Assembly: GCA_007693385.1 (NCBI GenBank)
Contig: REDR01000123.1
Location: forward strand, 1-64,000
Direction: 5' to 3'
Length of the DNA stretch: 64,000 nt
Source: Anaerolineaceae bacterium
GTDB taxonomy: Bacteria; Chloroflexota; Anaerolineae; Aggregatilineales; Phototrophicaceae
This document shows, piece by piece, positions 1-9,171 of this stretch; the stretch's first letter is position 1, and every line of letters starts with the position of its first letter. A program made the position numbers and the translations under genes. A model generated the notes under the pieces. The model was given only the letters and a program-made list of their open reading frames with translations. It did no database searches and had not been told where the DNA came from.

Positions 1-34
1 CAAGGTATCAAAGATCACAAAACAGAGCAAGCAT

Positions 35-68
35 AAATCCCCCCGAAGTCACGTCGGGGGGATTTTTT
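35..68 (+). terminator. Rho-independent terminator at the left edge
   Basis: A 12-bp perfect stem (35-46 pairs with 54-65, including six C:G pairs) encloses a 7-nt loop and runs into six T at 63-68. It would end a plus-strand gene lying left of the window. The A-rich left flank also gives the minus strand a weaker tail, so it may serve cydB from the other side. Confidence 0.85.
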
Positions 69-136
69 CAGGAGGTTGCCGCATTCATGAAAGCGGCTTG
101 AGCAAGGAAAAACATGCAACTGATGCCGCGAAGCAT
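68..136 (-). CDS. Possible 22-aa ORF after cydB (speculative)
   Basis: Ten bases after the cydB stop, an ATG opens a 22-codon frame with a hydrophobic middle that stops (TGA) just before the terminator stem. Some bd oxidases carry a tiny subunit (CydX, CydS) encoded right after cydB, which is the only reason to list it. It has no clear ribosome binding site and no CydX-like Trp/Tyr N-terminus. It may be chance. Confidence 0.12.
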   Translation of the reverse strand: MLRGISCMFFLAQAAFMNAATS

Positions 137-146
137 CAATCGCGGG

Positions 147-1166
147 TTAATATTCCAGATGGCTGTCGGTAGTCACGCGCTTGCGGAATACCCAGTACGT
201 CCAGCCCTGATACATCAGCACCAACGGCACGAAGAACAGCGCGACAACCGTCATGATCGACAGCGTGTATTCCGTGCTGGAGGCGTTATAGACCGTCAAG
301 CTGTAGGCTACATCCGTAGTTGATGGCATGACATTGGGGAACAGACTGCTGAACAGCAAGGCCACCACGCCGACAATCGCCAGCCCGTTACCGATGAACG
401 CCAGCCCGAAGCGGGCGCGGAACAGGTTGAAGCCCGCGAATAGCAGAGCGCCTACCGTGCCCAGCAACGATACGACTTGCACCGGATTGACGCTATCGAA
501 CATCGTGGTATCGACGAAACTGAATAGTACGAAGCCGACGGTCAACACGACGGCGGCGAACCACGCCGGACGGGTGATAGCCTGCACGCGCTCGCGGATT
601 TCGCCTTCGGTTTTCATCTCAAGGAACAGCGCCCCGTGCAATATGAACAGCGACAGCGTGACCAGCCCGCCGACCAGCGAATACGGGTTCAATAGGTCAA
701 AGAACGTGCCGGTATAGGTCATCGTCTCATCAATCGCCATGCCGCGCACGATATTGGCGAAGGCGACGCCGAACAGGATCGCCGGAATGAGACTGCCCAG
801 AAAGATGGCATAATCCCACGTCCGCCGCCAGCGCACATCGTCCGCTTTACTGCGGAACTCGAACGCGACGCCGCGAATAATCAGGCCGAACAGGATGACG
901 AACAGCGCCAGATAGAAGCCGCTGAACATGGTCGCATACCAATGCGGGAACGCGGCAAACATCGCACCGCCCGCCGTCAATAACCAGACTTCGTTGGCAT
1001 CCCACACCGGGCCGATGCTATTGATGACGACGCGGCGCTCTTTGTCCGTTTTGCCGACGAACGGGAGCAAAATCCCGACGCCATAATCGAAGCCCTCAAG
1101 GAAGAAAAAGCCAACAAATAACACACCTATCAGGACGAACCACAGTTCGCTCAGTTCAATTCCCAT
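147..1166 (-). CDS. cydB: Cytochrome bd quinol oxidase subunit II
   Basis: Subunit II of the membrane bd-type terminal oxidase, which reduces O2 with quinol electrons and has high O2 affinity. The 339-aa protein opens with the typical CydB start (a TM helix followed by EGFDYGVG), has WDANEVW near residue 55 and about eight to nine TM helices. It is somewhat shorter than the roughly 379-aa E. coli protein. A good ribosome site (aggagt) lies 7-8 nt before the ATG. It follows cydA by 92 nt as the last main gene of cydDCAB. Confidence 0.96.
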   Translation of the reverse strand: MGIELSELWFVLIGVLFVGFFFLEGFDYGVGILLPFVGKTDKERRVVINSIGPVWDANEVWLLTAGGAMFAAFPHWYATMFSGFYLALFVILFGLIIRGVAFEFRSKADDVRWRRTWDYAIFLGSLIPAILFGVAFANIVRGMAIDETMTYTGTFFDLLNPYSLVGGLVTLSLFILHGALFLEMKTEGEIRERVQAITRPAWFAAVVLTVGFVLFSFVDTTMFDSVNPVQVVSLLGTVGALLFAGFNLFRARFGLAFIGNGLAIVGVVALLFSSLFPNVMPSTTDVAYSLTVYNASSTEYTLSIMTVVALFFVPLVLMYQGWTYWVFRKRVTTDSHLEY

Positions 1167-1258
1167 TTAGATCACTCCTAATCACAATTACGCTAACCGT
1201 CTACGTTGAGGGCGGCACGCGATCCGTTGCCGCCCGTTTGATGATCGTCAGTCGCCGC

Positions 1259-2719
1259 TTAGTAGCTGACGGCGGGCTGGGCGTCCGGTTGCGGCACGCC
1301 TTCGACGGGCACGGCGTCACCGTCGCCCTTGTCGATTCCGGCACTGCCATATTTCCACAGTAACCAGATGTCGGCGGCCATCAAAACGCCGTAGATCAAC
1401 GTGAAGCCGATCAACGTGATGAGCAACGCGCCGACGCCGACATTGGGCGATACCGCTTCCTCAATCCGCATCTCGCCGAACACGATCCACGGTTGCCGCC
1501 CGAATTCGGTCAACAGCCAGCCAGTAGTATTCGCCACATAGGGCAACAGGATAGCCAGCACCATCATCCGCAGGTACAGCGCCCGATTGAGCAATGTCCC
1601 GCGCCAACGGAAGAATAAGCCGATCAGGATCAGCACGAACATGAACACGCCCGCGCCAACCATCGCCCGGAAACTCCAATAAGTCAGCCAGATGGCAGGG
1701 GGGATGTAATTCACTTCGGTCATCCCGTGCTGTTCGGCGAAGGCTTCGTCGTAACGATCCGCGAAGCGCTCTTGATATTCCGCGTTCAGGCTGTTGATGC
1801 CGCGCACCATGCCGTCCGGTGTGTCGTATGTCAGCAAGCTGAGCAGGGACGGGATTTGAATGTTGATGATCGCTTGGCGGCTGGACTCGTCGCCAATCTG
1901 GAACATCGACAAGCCGGCGGGGTCTTCATCTTCCCAGATGCCTTCGGCGGCGGCCAATTTCATCGGCTGGTAGTCGGCCATGTGCTGGCCTTGCGCGTGA
2001 CCGGCGAACATCGTGCCGACGATGGCGACCAGCCCGAAGGCCATACCAATGTTGAACGAACGCCGGAACATCAGCTTGTTCTCTTCTGTTTGCCGGTTGC
2101 CGCGCAGAAGATGGAAAGCGCTAATGCCCATCACGAAGAACGCGCCGGTGACAAAACCGCCCAGAACCACGTGCGGGAACTGTAATAATACGTTGGGGTT
2201 GGTGATGAGCGCGATGAAATCGGTCATCGTGGCGCGGCCATCGACTACTTCATAGCCTACCGGATTTTGCATGAAGCTATTGGCGACAAGAATCCAGTAA
2301 GCGGATAAATTCGCGCCGAGCGCCGCCAGCCAGATTGTCGCTAAATGCACCTTCTGCGGCAGACGACCCCAGCCGAAAATCCACAGGCCGAGAAATGTCG
2401 ATTCGAGGAAGAATGCCATCAACGCTTCGATGGCGAGTGGTGCGCCGAAGATGTCGCCGACAAAGCGCGAATACTCCGACCAGTTCATGCCGAATTGGAA
2501 TTCCTGCACGATGCCGGTCACAACGCCCATTGCAAAGTTGATGAGGAATAATTTACCCCAGAACTTGGTCATCTTTTCGTAGCGTTCGTCGCCGGTGCGT
2601 ACCCATTGCGTATGCATGATAGCGACGATGATCGACAGACCGAGTGTGAGGGGGACGAAGAAAAAGTGATAAACCGTCGTTACCCCGAATTGAAGTCGGG
2701 CAAGCTCTAATGCATCCAT
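1259..2719 (-). CDS. cydA: Cytochrome bd quinol oxidase subunit I
   Basis: Heme-bearing subunit of cytochrome bd oxidase. The 486-aa protein shows the expected ligands: His18 (heme b595/d side, equivalent to E. coli His19), His183 in FPHVVLGG and Met353 in SFRAMVG (heme b558 pair). GRQPW lies at 407-411. The quinol-binding Q-loop between about 255 and 340 is short, so this is the short-Q-loop type. It is encoded 168 nt after cydC and 92 nt before cydB. Start ATG has GGAG about 11 nt upstream. Confidence 0.97.
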   Translation of the reverse strand: MDALELARLQFGVTTVYHFFFVPLTLGLSIIVAIMHTQWVRTGDERYEKMTKFWGKLFLINFAMGVVTGIVQEFQFGMNWSEYSRFVGDIFGAPLAIEALMAFFLESTFLGLWIFGWGRLPQKVHLATIWLAALGANLSAYWILVANSFMQNPVGYEVVDGRATMTDFIALITNPNVLLQFPHVVLGGFVTGAFFVMGISAFHLLRGNRQTEENKLMFRRSFNIGMAFGLVAIVGTMFAGHAQGQHMADYQPMKLAAAEGIWEDEDPAGLSMFQIGDESSRQAIINIQIPSLLSLLTYDTPDGMVRGINSLNAEYQERFADRYDEAFAEQHGMTEVNYIPPAIWLTYWSFRAMVGAGVFMFVLILIGLFFRWRGTLLNRALYLRMMVLAILLPYVANTTGWLLTEFGRQPWIVFGEMRIEEAVSPNVGVGALLITLIGFTLIYGVLMAADIWLLWKYGSAGIDKGDGDAVPVEGVPQPDAQPAVSY

Positions 2720-2835
2720 AAACCAATCTCTCCAATAATCAGCAAAGCCACGCGGTATGTATGGCTAAAAAAGGCTCTGTGAATATGATAGAAGGTGTGT
2801 GAATGTTCGGTTAGTGTGACGCATCATATGCCGGA

Positions 2836-2849
2836 ATGACAGATGTCAT
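2836..2849. promoter_or_regulatory. Inverted repeat in the cydC-cydA gap
   Basis: ATGACA-GA-TGTCAT is a perfect 6-bp inverted repeat with a 2-nt centre. It sits in the 168-nt gap between cydC and cydA, the longest gap in the operon. It could be a regulator site for a secondary cydAB promoter, but no matching -35/-10 pair was convincing and no regulator family is assigned. Confidence 0.25.
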
Positions 2850-2887
2850 AGGGATAGCAATATAACGGGCATCGTACGGCCACGCCG

Positions 2888-4522
2888 CTACAGCGCGACC
2901 GACGTCAGCCCCATCTCATCGAACAACGCGCTGTGCTGATGCGCCAGCAGAATGACGGTGCGACCGGCGGCTTGATCGAACACGGTGCGTAAGATGGCGT
3001 TGCCGGTGGTGGCGTCCAGATGGGCGACTGGCTCATCTAAGATCAGGATGGGGGCACGCTTGAGCAACGCCCGCGTTAACGCGATGCGCTGGCGCTGGCC
3101 GCCGCTTAGCTGGCCGCCATCCTCACCGATGAGCGTGTCGTAACCGTCCGGCAGGTTCATGATGAAATCGTGAGCATCCGCCGCCTGCGCCGCCGCGACG
3201 ATCTCCTCATCGGTGGCATCCGGGCGGGCGATGCGGATATTGCCGCGTATGCTGGTATTGAATAGATACGTGCGCTGTTCCATCACCGCCACGCAAGCGC
3301 GAGCGCCCGCCTGCGTATAATCGCGCAGATCGTGGCCGCACAGCGTCACCGTCCCCGCATCGTATTCGTAGAACCGCGCCAGCAGATTAACCAGCGTGGA
3401 TTTGCCGCGCCCGCTACCGCCCAGCAATGCCACCCGCGCCCCTGATTCGATGTCCAGCGTCACGCCGTCGAATACAGGGGGCGCGTCCGGCGCGTAGCGA
3501 AAGACCACATCACGCAGATGCAATGAACCGTCTTGTGGTTCGGGTGATTCGCGGTTGTGGTCGCGGACGGCGGGCGGGGTGTCCATCACATCGTACAGGC
3601 GTTGTGCCGCGCTGAGGTTCGCGCCTAGCGCGTGAACGGCGGGCGTCAACGGCGTGATGGCTTCAAACGCGGCAATCGTGGCGAGTGTCACCGTCGCCAG
3701 CAGGATGCCGTCCAGCCGTCCCAGCGCCACGAATAGCACCGCCAGCCCCGCACCCTGTACCATCATCACATCCAGCGCATTGTTCAGGCCGTCCCAACGG
3801 GCGATGCGCCGTTCGTGCGCGGCGGTCTGCTCTAATAGCGCATCCAAGCGCTGACGATAATCCGCGCCGGAATCGCCGCCGCCATACATCAAAATTTCGC
3901 CCATGCCTTGCACGCCTTCGGTCATCATGGCGTTCATCTCGGCCTGTAGCGCGGTGCGCTCAATGCCTAGCCGCTTGCCGTTGTACCACGCGATGAGCGG
4001 TAGTAGCGTCATGCCAGCGATGAACCACGCCAGCGCCATCATCGCCACGACTAGATCAAAGTAGCCGATCAATAGCGTCGTGCCGATGACCACCAGCAGG
4101 GCGACAAGCGGTGGCGCCATTGCCCGCAGATAGATGTTCTGCAAGCTCTCCACATCGCCGACCACCCGCGCCAGCAGATCGCCGGTGCGGTGGCGTGACA
4201 GGCGGGCGGGCGCTAGCGGTTCCAGCGCGGCGTAGAACTTGACGCGCAAATGTGCCAGCAGGCGGAACGTGACATCGTGCGAAACAAGGCGCTCCAGATA
4301 GCGCATCACGCCGCGCAGGATGCCGAAGAAGCGCACCATCACCGGCGCGACGGCTAAATCTGCGATGGATGGTTGTAACGCCGCTTTGGACAACATCCAC
4401 GCTGATGTCGCCATCAAGCCGACGCTACTGCCCACCGTCAACGCGCCGAGCAACAGCGCCAGCACGATCATACGGGTGAATGGTCGCATCAATCTGATGG
4501 TGCGGATGAACGTTTTAAGCAT
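2888..4522 (-). CDS. cydC: Heme/thiol ABC exporter subunit CydC
   Basis: One half of the CydDC heterodimeric ABC transporter, needed to assemble cytochrome bd (it exports reductant such as glutathione or cysteine in E. coli and binds heme). In 544 aa it has six N-terminal TM helices with the CydC-type RYLERLVSHD stretch near 74-83. The C-terminal ATPase has Walker A GGSGRGKST (368-376), LSGGQ (472-476), Walker B LILDEP (493-498) and an H-loop His in LLAHQHS. It overlaps cydD by 8 nt, so the two are probably translationally coupled. Confidence 0.94.
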   Translation of the reverse strand: MLKTFIRTIRLMRPFTRMIVLALLLGALTVGSSVGLMATSAWMLSKAALQPSIADLAVAPVMVRFFGILRGVMRYLERLVSHDVTFRLLAHLRVKFYAALEPLAPARLSRHRTGDLLARVVGDVESLQNIYLRAMAPPLVALLVVIGTTLLIGYFDLVVAMMALAWFIAGMTLLPLIAWYNGKRLGIERTALQAEMNAMMTEGVQGMGEILMYGGGDSGADYRQRLDALLEQTAAHERRIARWDGLNNALDVMMVQGAGLAVLFVALGRLDGILLATVTLATIAAFEAITPLTPAVHALGANLSAAQRLYDVMDTPPAVRDHNRESPEPQDGSLHLRDVVFRYAPDAPPVFDGVTLDIESGARVALLGGSGRGKSTLVNLLARFYEYDAGTVTLCGHDLRDYTQAGARACVAVMEQRTYLFNTSIRGNIRIARPDATDEEIVAAAQAADAHDFIMNLPDGYDTLIGEDGGQLSGGQRQRIALTRALLKRAPILILDEPVAHLDATTGNAILRTVFDQAAGRTVILLAHQHSALFDEMGLTSVAL

Positions 4523-6224
4523 AGTCGCGCCTCATCTGTGCATAGCGTCCGTTTTGCGCGATCAACGATTGGTGATCGCCCTGTTCGACGATGCGCCCAT
4601 CGGCCAGCAGATAGATCATGTCGGCTTCGATCACGGTGTTCAGGCGATGAGCGATGCTGATGACGGTGCGCCCCTGCGCTAGCAGGCGTAACGCGCCGAT
4701 GACCAGTGCTTCGCTGGCGGTGTCCAGATTGGCCGTCGGCTCGTCGAGGACGATCAGCGGCGCATCTTTGAGGAAAGCGCGAGCGATGGCGATGCGTTGC
4801 GCCTGCCCGCCGCTCAGATGCAGGCCGCGCTCGCCGCAAGGTGTATCGTACCCCGCCGGTAGACGGCTGATGAAGTTGTGCGCGTCGGCGGAACGGGCGG
4901 CTGTGACGATCTGCTCGTCGGTGGCGTCGGGGCGTCCCATGCGGATGTTTTCCGCGATGCTGGCGTTGAATAGATACGGTTTCTGCGATACCCACGCGAT
5001 TTGATCGCGCCATGCGCCCACCGCTATATCGTTCAGCCGCGTATCGTCCAGCCGGATAACGCCCGATTGCTGGTCTAAAAAGCGCAAGATCAGCGCGGAG
5101 AGTGTGGTCTTGCCGCCGCCGCTATCGCCGACGATGGCGATTTGCTGGCCGCGCTCGATGGTCAGCGAGACACCGCGCAACGCCGGACGCTCCGGTGTGT
5201 AGGCGAAATGCACGTCGTCGATATGCAACGCCCGCCACGTATCCGGCGCGGGCTGAACCCCGCCATTAGCGGCGGGCGGCGGCTGATCCATCAGGGCATA
5301 CAACCGTTCGGCCACCGCCGCGCCCTCCGTGCCACTGTGGAAGCGCGCGCCCAGCGTCCGCAGGGGCATATAATACTCCGGCGCGATAATCAGCAGGAAA
5401 AGCGCATGATCAAACGCGATGCCGCCATACAATAGCCGGATGCCGATTTCTACCGCGACAATCGCCACGCTGAGCGTCGCTAGCAATTCCAGCGCCAGCG
5501 ATGACAGGAACGCCACACGTAACACGCCCATCGTCGCCTGCCGGAAATCTTCGGTTATGCGCCGGATGGTTTTGATCTGAAAGCGGCTACGGTTCAGCAG
5601 GCGAAGTGTGACCAACCCCTGCATCACGTCCACGAAATGAGCGCCAAGCTGACTCATGCGGGCGTGTTGTTGCCGCGCCAGATAGCCCGCCGCCTTGCCG
5701 ATCAGCACCATGAAAAGCGGGATTAGCGGCGCGGTCAGCAACATTACGAGGAACGTCAGCAGGTCAAGCGGTAGCACGACGATGATGATACACAACGGGA
5801 TGAAAATGGCGGCCAGAATCGCCGGTAGATATTCGCGGAAGTAGGAGTCTAGTTTCTCCACGCCTTCGGCCAGCGTGGTGACGATCTCGCCGCTACGCTC
5901 CGACTTGAGGAAGGCCGGGCCGAGCGCCAGTAGATGCGCCATCGTCCGGCGGCGCAAATCCGCTTTAATCGCTGTCGCCAGACGTGCGGCGGCCACCGCG
6001 CTCAACCAGCCAGCCAGCGCCCGCCCGCCGACCCCGAACAGCGCCAGCGCGAACCAGTCACCGAGCTGGTCAAGCGGGGTATTGAGCAGGTAGGCGCGGT
6101 TTATAATCTGGCTGAGCGCCCACGCCTGTATCATCAAGAAGACGGCGACGACCACCTGTAAGGCCACCGTCAGCCAGAAAGCCGCCCGTGCGATGCGCGT
6201 CTCCGCCCATAAACGCTTATTCAT
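4515..6224 (-). CDS. cydD: Heme/thiol ABC exporter subunit CydD
   Basis: Partner of CydC and first gene of cydDCAB. The 569-aa protein is a TM domain (about 15-290) fused to an ABC ATPase: Walker A GDSGGGKT (366-373), LSGGQ (470-474), Walker B IVLDEP (491-496), IAHR H-loop. First position in the operon and the CydD-like N-terminus (ARAAFWLTV) distinguish it from CydC. AGGT lies about 6 nt before the ATG. Having assembly and structural genes in one operon implies they are made together. Confidence 0.93.
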   Translation of the reverse strand: MNKRLWAETRIARAAFWLTVALQVVVAVFLMIQAWALSQIINRAYLLNTPLDQLGDWFALALFGVGGRALAGWLSAVAAARLATAIKADLRRRTMAHLLALGPAFLKSERSGEIVTTLAEGVEKLDSYFREYLPAILAAIFIPLCIIIVVLPLDLLTFLVMLLTAPLIPLFMVLIGKAAGYLARQQHARMSQLGAHFVDVMQGLVTLRLLNRSRFQIKTIRRITEDFRQATMGVLRVAFLSSLALELLATLSVAIVAVEIGIRLLYGGIAFDHALFLLIIAPEYYMPLRTLGARFHSGTEGAAVAERLYALMDQPPPAANGGVQPAPDTWRALHIDDVHFAYTPERPALRGVSLTIERGQQIAIVGDSGGGKTTLSALILRFLDQQSGVIRLDDTRLNDIAVGAWRDQIAWVSQKPYLFNASIAENIRMGRPDATDEQIVTAARSADAHNFISRLPAGYDTPCGERGLHLSGGQAQRIAIARAFLKDAPLIVLDEPTANLDTASEALVIGALRLLAQGRTVISIAHRLNTVIEADMIYLLADGRIVEQGDHQSLIAQNGRYAQMRRDYA

Positions 6225-6290
6225 CTATTGACCTGATGCTTTCATACAGGATATTCAAACCGTTCACGTAGTCCTCAATCGTTGAAGGGA

Positions 6291-6319
6291 ACTATACCAC
6301 GAATGAGCGAAGGGGTTAA
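6291..6319 (-). promoter_or_regulatory. Candidate promoter for cydDCAB
   Basis: On the minus strand, an extended -10 (TGg-TATAGT; TATAGT is the complement of 6291-6296) has a -35-like TTAACC (complement of 6314-6319) 17 bp upstream. The -35 matches TTGACA at four of six positions. It lies about 70 nt before the cydD start, after the terminator of the upstream gene. Confidence 0.35.
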
Positions 6320-6402
6320 CGGCATTATTTGTATTCCGGTGCGTGTGATTCTCGTCTTATGATGTCGGCTTGCATCGGGAGGTGGAGCGCCGCTATCTAG
6401 CA

Positions 6403-6445
6403 GAAATAAAAACAAGCCGGACGCTAAACTGTAGCATCCGGCTTG
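6403..6445 (-). terminator. Terminator after the secreted GH3 gene
   Basis: Arms 6413-6426 and 6432-6445 form a 14-nt stem (one mismatch) with a 5-nt loop. Reading on the minus strand it is followed by a T-rich run (complement of 6403-6412). It ends the glycoside operon before cydD begins. Confidence 0.85.
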
Positions 6446-6462
6446 ATGTCGTCTTGTGGAGA

Positions 6463-9147
6463 TTATTCGCTTTGATCGTCCGGTGCATCATCTAGCGAGA
6501 AGAAATACAACTCACCGAATACGCTCGGATCAAGATAGGACTGATCGGCGGTATCCCATATCGACCAGATCAGCTTGGTGTCCCGACTGCTGACTGACGC
6601 CGCGTTCAGATGGACTTGAAAGCCGATAGGCTCCGATGAAGCGGTATCAATCGACCAGATAGCGCTCTGTAGCGGGATGGCAACCTCTACCGCATAGCCG
6701 GTGTCGGTCAACACGGTGACGACCTGCGCCTCCGCGCTCGGTCCTTGCACGCCAGCGATGATAGCATCTTCCATTGGAACATCGGCGTTCAATGGCGGTA
6801 GGGTGATCTGCACGACGCCGGTCTGATAACTCGTCAATTCGAGATTGCCGGTAGCGTTGATGTAGAACTCGATGGAGTCTTCGTTCCAGTAATCCGCGCC
6901 ATGTTGCCCACTGATGATATTGTCGGCCACCACATCCGCCCACAGATACAGATAGTCCGCATCGGCAGTGGCGGCGAAGGTGATCGCCGGAAGGCCGGAG
7001 TCAAAATCGTAATCTTCCGGCAACGTGACACGCGGCACGCCCTCCCAATCATCGAACATGCCGTCCAGCGTGATGTCTACCGGAACGGGCGCGTAGTACG
7101 TTTCGCGGGGGAAACCTACCGGCGCGATCAAGTCGCTATCGTCGGGAATGCTAGCGGTGGTTGCTACTTCTTCCGGCGCACATTCAACCGCTAAATCGAG
7201 ATAAGGCGATGTCGAATCAGCGTATGTCAGGCCGTAGCCATACGGGAAAAGCGGTGACTCACAGCCTTCTGTCGGTATGTTGTCGAAATCGAACGGCAGT
7301 TGGCCGATGTCGCGCAACCACGTATAAGGCAACGTTCCGACGAAGTCGCGCTCACCGAATAGCACGTCGGTGATGCCGCCGCCTTCGGTGCCCGGCAACC
7401 ATGCCGCCACGAATGCGTCCGCGATGTTGATCTGCTCGGTGATGACCATAGGCCGCCCCGAAATTAAGATGATGACGAGTCGTTCGCTCTGCGCGGCGAC
7501 ACGTTGCACCATGGCCCGTTGCGCCCGCGATAAACTGAGCGCCATGTCATCGCCAAACCATTCAGCGTAGGGGCGCTCACCGATGACGACCACGCCAACA
7601 TCAGCGATGACCGGCTGGCCGTCGTCGTCCGTCACCACGTCAAACTGTCCGGTGCGACTATAGACCACGCGGGTATCATCGCTGACAGCATCTTCAAATG
7701 CCTGCAAGATCGTCATGCCGGGCGAGAAACTATTGCCCGTCGTGCCTTGCCACTCAATCGTCCAACCGCCCGACTGGAAGCCGAGATCGTGCGCGCCGTC
7801 ACCCGCGATGAAAACCATGCCCGCGTCTGCGGATAGTGGCAATGTTTCATCATCGTTCTTGAGCAAGACCAGCGATTGCGCGACGGCTTCGCGGGCTAGG
7901 GCGCGGTGTTCGTCAGAGCCGACGATTTCCAGCAGATCGCCGTCGCCATACGGGTTTTCAAACAGGCCAATCTCAAACTTGACGCGCAAGATATTAGACA
8001 CGGCCTCGTCGATGCGCTCCATCGAAATATCGCCATTTTCCACAGCGCGGAGCAAAGCCGACGTGAACGCCTCATAGTCATATGGCACCATGTTCATATC
8101 GATTCCGGCATTGGTAGAGACGACAACCGACGTGTAATAGTCCGGCGAGATGATATCAATCGCGCCCCAGTCGGACACGATGAAGCCATCGAATCCCAGT
8201 TCGTCGCGTAGCACATCTTGAATGAGATATTCTTGCGCGTGCATCGGCAGGTCATCCCAGCTTGTGTAGGAGACCATGATGCTACGCGCACCGGCACTTA
8301 TCGCTTCAATGTACGGCGCGAGATGCACCTCGCGCAGGGTGGCCTCGTCAACGTCGGTCAACCCGCGATCAATGTTATTCGATCCGAAGGGAGATGTTCC
8401 CCATACTGCGCCACCGTCGCCGACATAATGCTTGGGCGTGCCGAGTCCGGTGTGCGGGTCGCTGATGTCATCGCCCTGAAGCCCGCGCAAAAACGCCACC
8501 GATAACTCGGTGACAACATCGGTACGCTCGGCGTAGCCCTCATACGTGCGCCCCCAGCGAATATCACGCGGGACGGCGAGAATCGGCGCGTAGTTCCAGT
8601 AGATGCCGGTGGCGATTGTCTCCAGCGCAGTAGCACGGGCGATTTGCTCGACTAACTCGGCATTACGCGCCGCGCCCAGTCCGATGTTGTGCGGGAAGAT
8701 GACCGCGCCGCGCACGTTATTATGGCCGTGTACCGCGTCCACACCGTACAGCATCGGGATCGCTAACGGGGTCGCCAGCGCCGCATCCTGATAGGCCGTG
8801 ACCATCTCCAGCCAGCCTTCCGGCGTGTTGGGGCGCGGATAGCCGCCGCCGCCACTCAGTACCGCGCCGATGTAGTATTCGGTGACGGCTGATGGTTCGA
8901 TGCTGTCCTTCTCGATCAGCGTCATCTGGCCGACTTTCTCTTCTAACGACATCCGCGCCAGCAAATCGGCTACCCGTTCTTCGACGGGCAGATCAGGGTT
9001 GAGGTAAGCGCGTTCGTCGTCGGTGTCCGCCTGCGCGTTGAGCGTCAGACCGCCGCCATGCAGTACCCCCACGACGATCATCAGCGCAATATAGAGCAGT
9101 CGGCGGCTATGCCGTGTCAAACTTTGTCGCAACAAAATATATTCCAT
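6463..9147 (-). CDS. Secreted GH3 beta-glycosidase with CBM9-like C-terminal module
   Basis: Retaining family-3 glycoside hydrolase, probably a beta-glucosidase or related enzyme acting outside the cytoplasm. In 894 aa: an N-terminal signal/anchor (about 14-40), a GH3 TIM barrel with SDW (nucleophile Asp326), a second alpha/beta domain with GERPYAEW (acid/base Glu529), and from about 688 to 890 a DOMON/CBM9-like domain (starting VDITLDG, with a DDW motif and IPLQSA near the end). That module would bind sugar chains. GGAGG stands about 9 nt before the ATG. It is the last gene of the operon and a clear paralogue of the next upstream gene. Substrate is not predictable from sequence alone. Confidence 0.9.
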   Translation of the reverse strand: MEYILLRQSLTRHSRRLLYIALMIVVGVLHGGGLTLNAQADTDDERAYLNPDLPVEERVADLLARMSLEEKVGQMTLIEKDSIEPSAVTEYYIGAVLSGGGGYPRPNTPEGWLEMVTAYQDAALATPLAIPMLYGVDAVHGHNNVRGAVIFPHNIGLGAARNAELVEQIARATALETIATGIYWNYAPILAVPRDIRWGRTYEGYAERTDVVTELSVAFLRGLQGDDISDPHTGLGTPKHYVGDGGAVWGTSPFGSNNIDRGLTDVDEATLREVHLAPYIEAISAGARSIMVSYTSWDDLPMHAQEYLIQDVLRDELGFDGFIVSDWGAIDIISPDYYTSVVVSTNAGIDMNMVPYDYEAFTSALLRAVENGDISMERIDEAVSNILRVKFEIGLFENPYGDGDLLEIVGSDEHRALAREAVAQSLVLLKNDDETLPLSADAGMVFIAGDGAHDLGFQSGGWTIEWQGTTGNSFSPGMTILQAFEDAVSDDTRVVYSRTGQFDVVTDDDGQPVIADVGVVVIGERPYAEWFGDDMALSLSRAQRAMVQRVAAQSERLVIILISGRPMVITEQINIADAFVAAWLPGTEGGGITDVLFGERDFVGTLPYTWLRDIGQLPFDFDNIPTEGCESPLFPYGYGLTYADSTSPYLDLAVECAPEEVATTASIPDDSDLIAPVGFPRETYYAPVPVDITLDGMFDDWEGVPRVTLPEDYDFDSGLPAITFAATADADYLYLWADVVADNIISGQHGADYWNEDSIEFYINATGNLELTSYQTGVVQITLPPLNADVPMEDAIIAGVQGPSAEAQVVTVLTDTGYAVEVAIPLQSAIWSIDTASSEPIGFQVHLNAASVSSRDTKLIWSIWDTADQSYLDPSVFGELYFFSLDDAPDDQSE

Positions 9148-9171
9148 GAAAATTTTCCTCCAAACCGTTGT

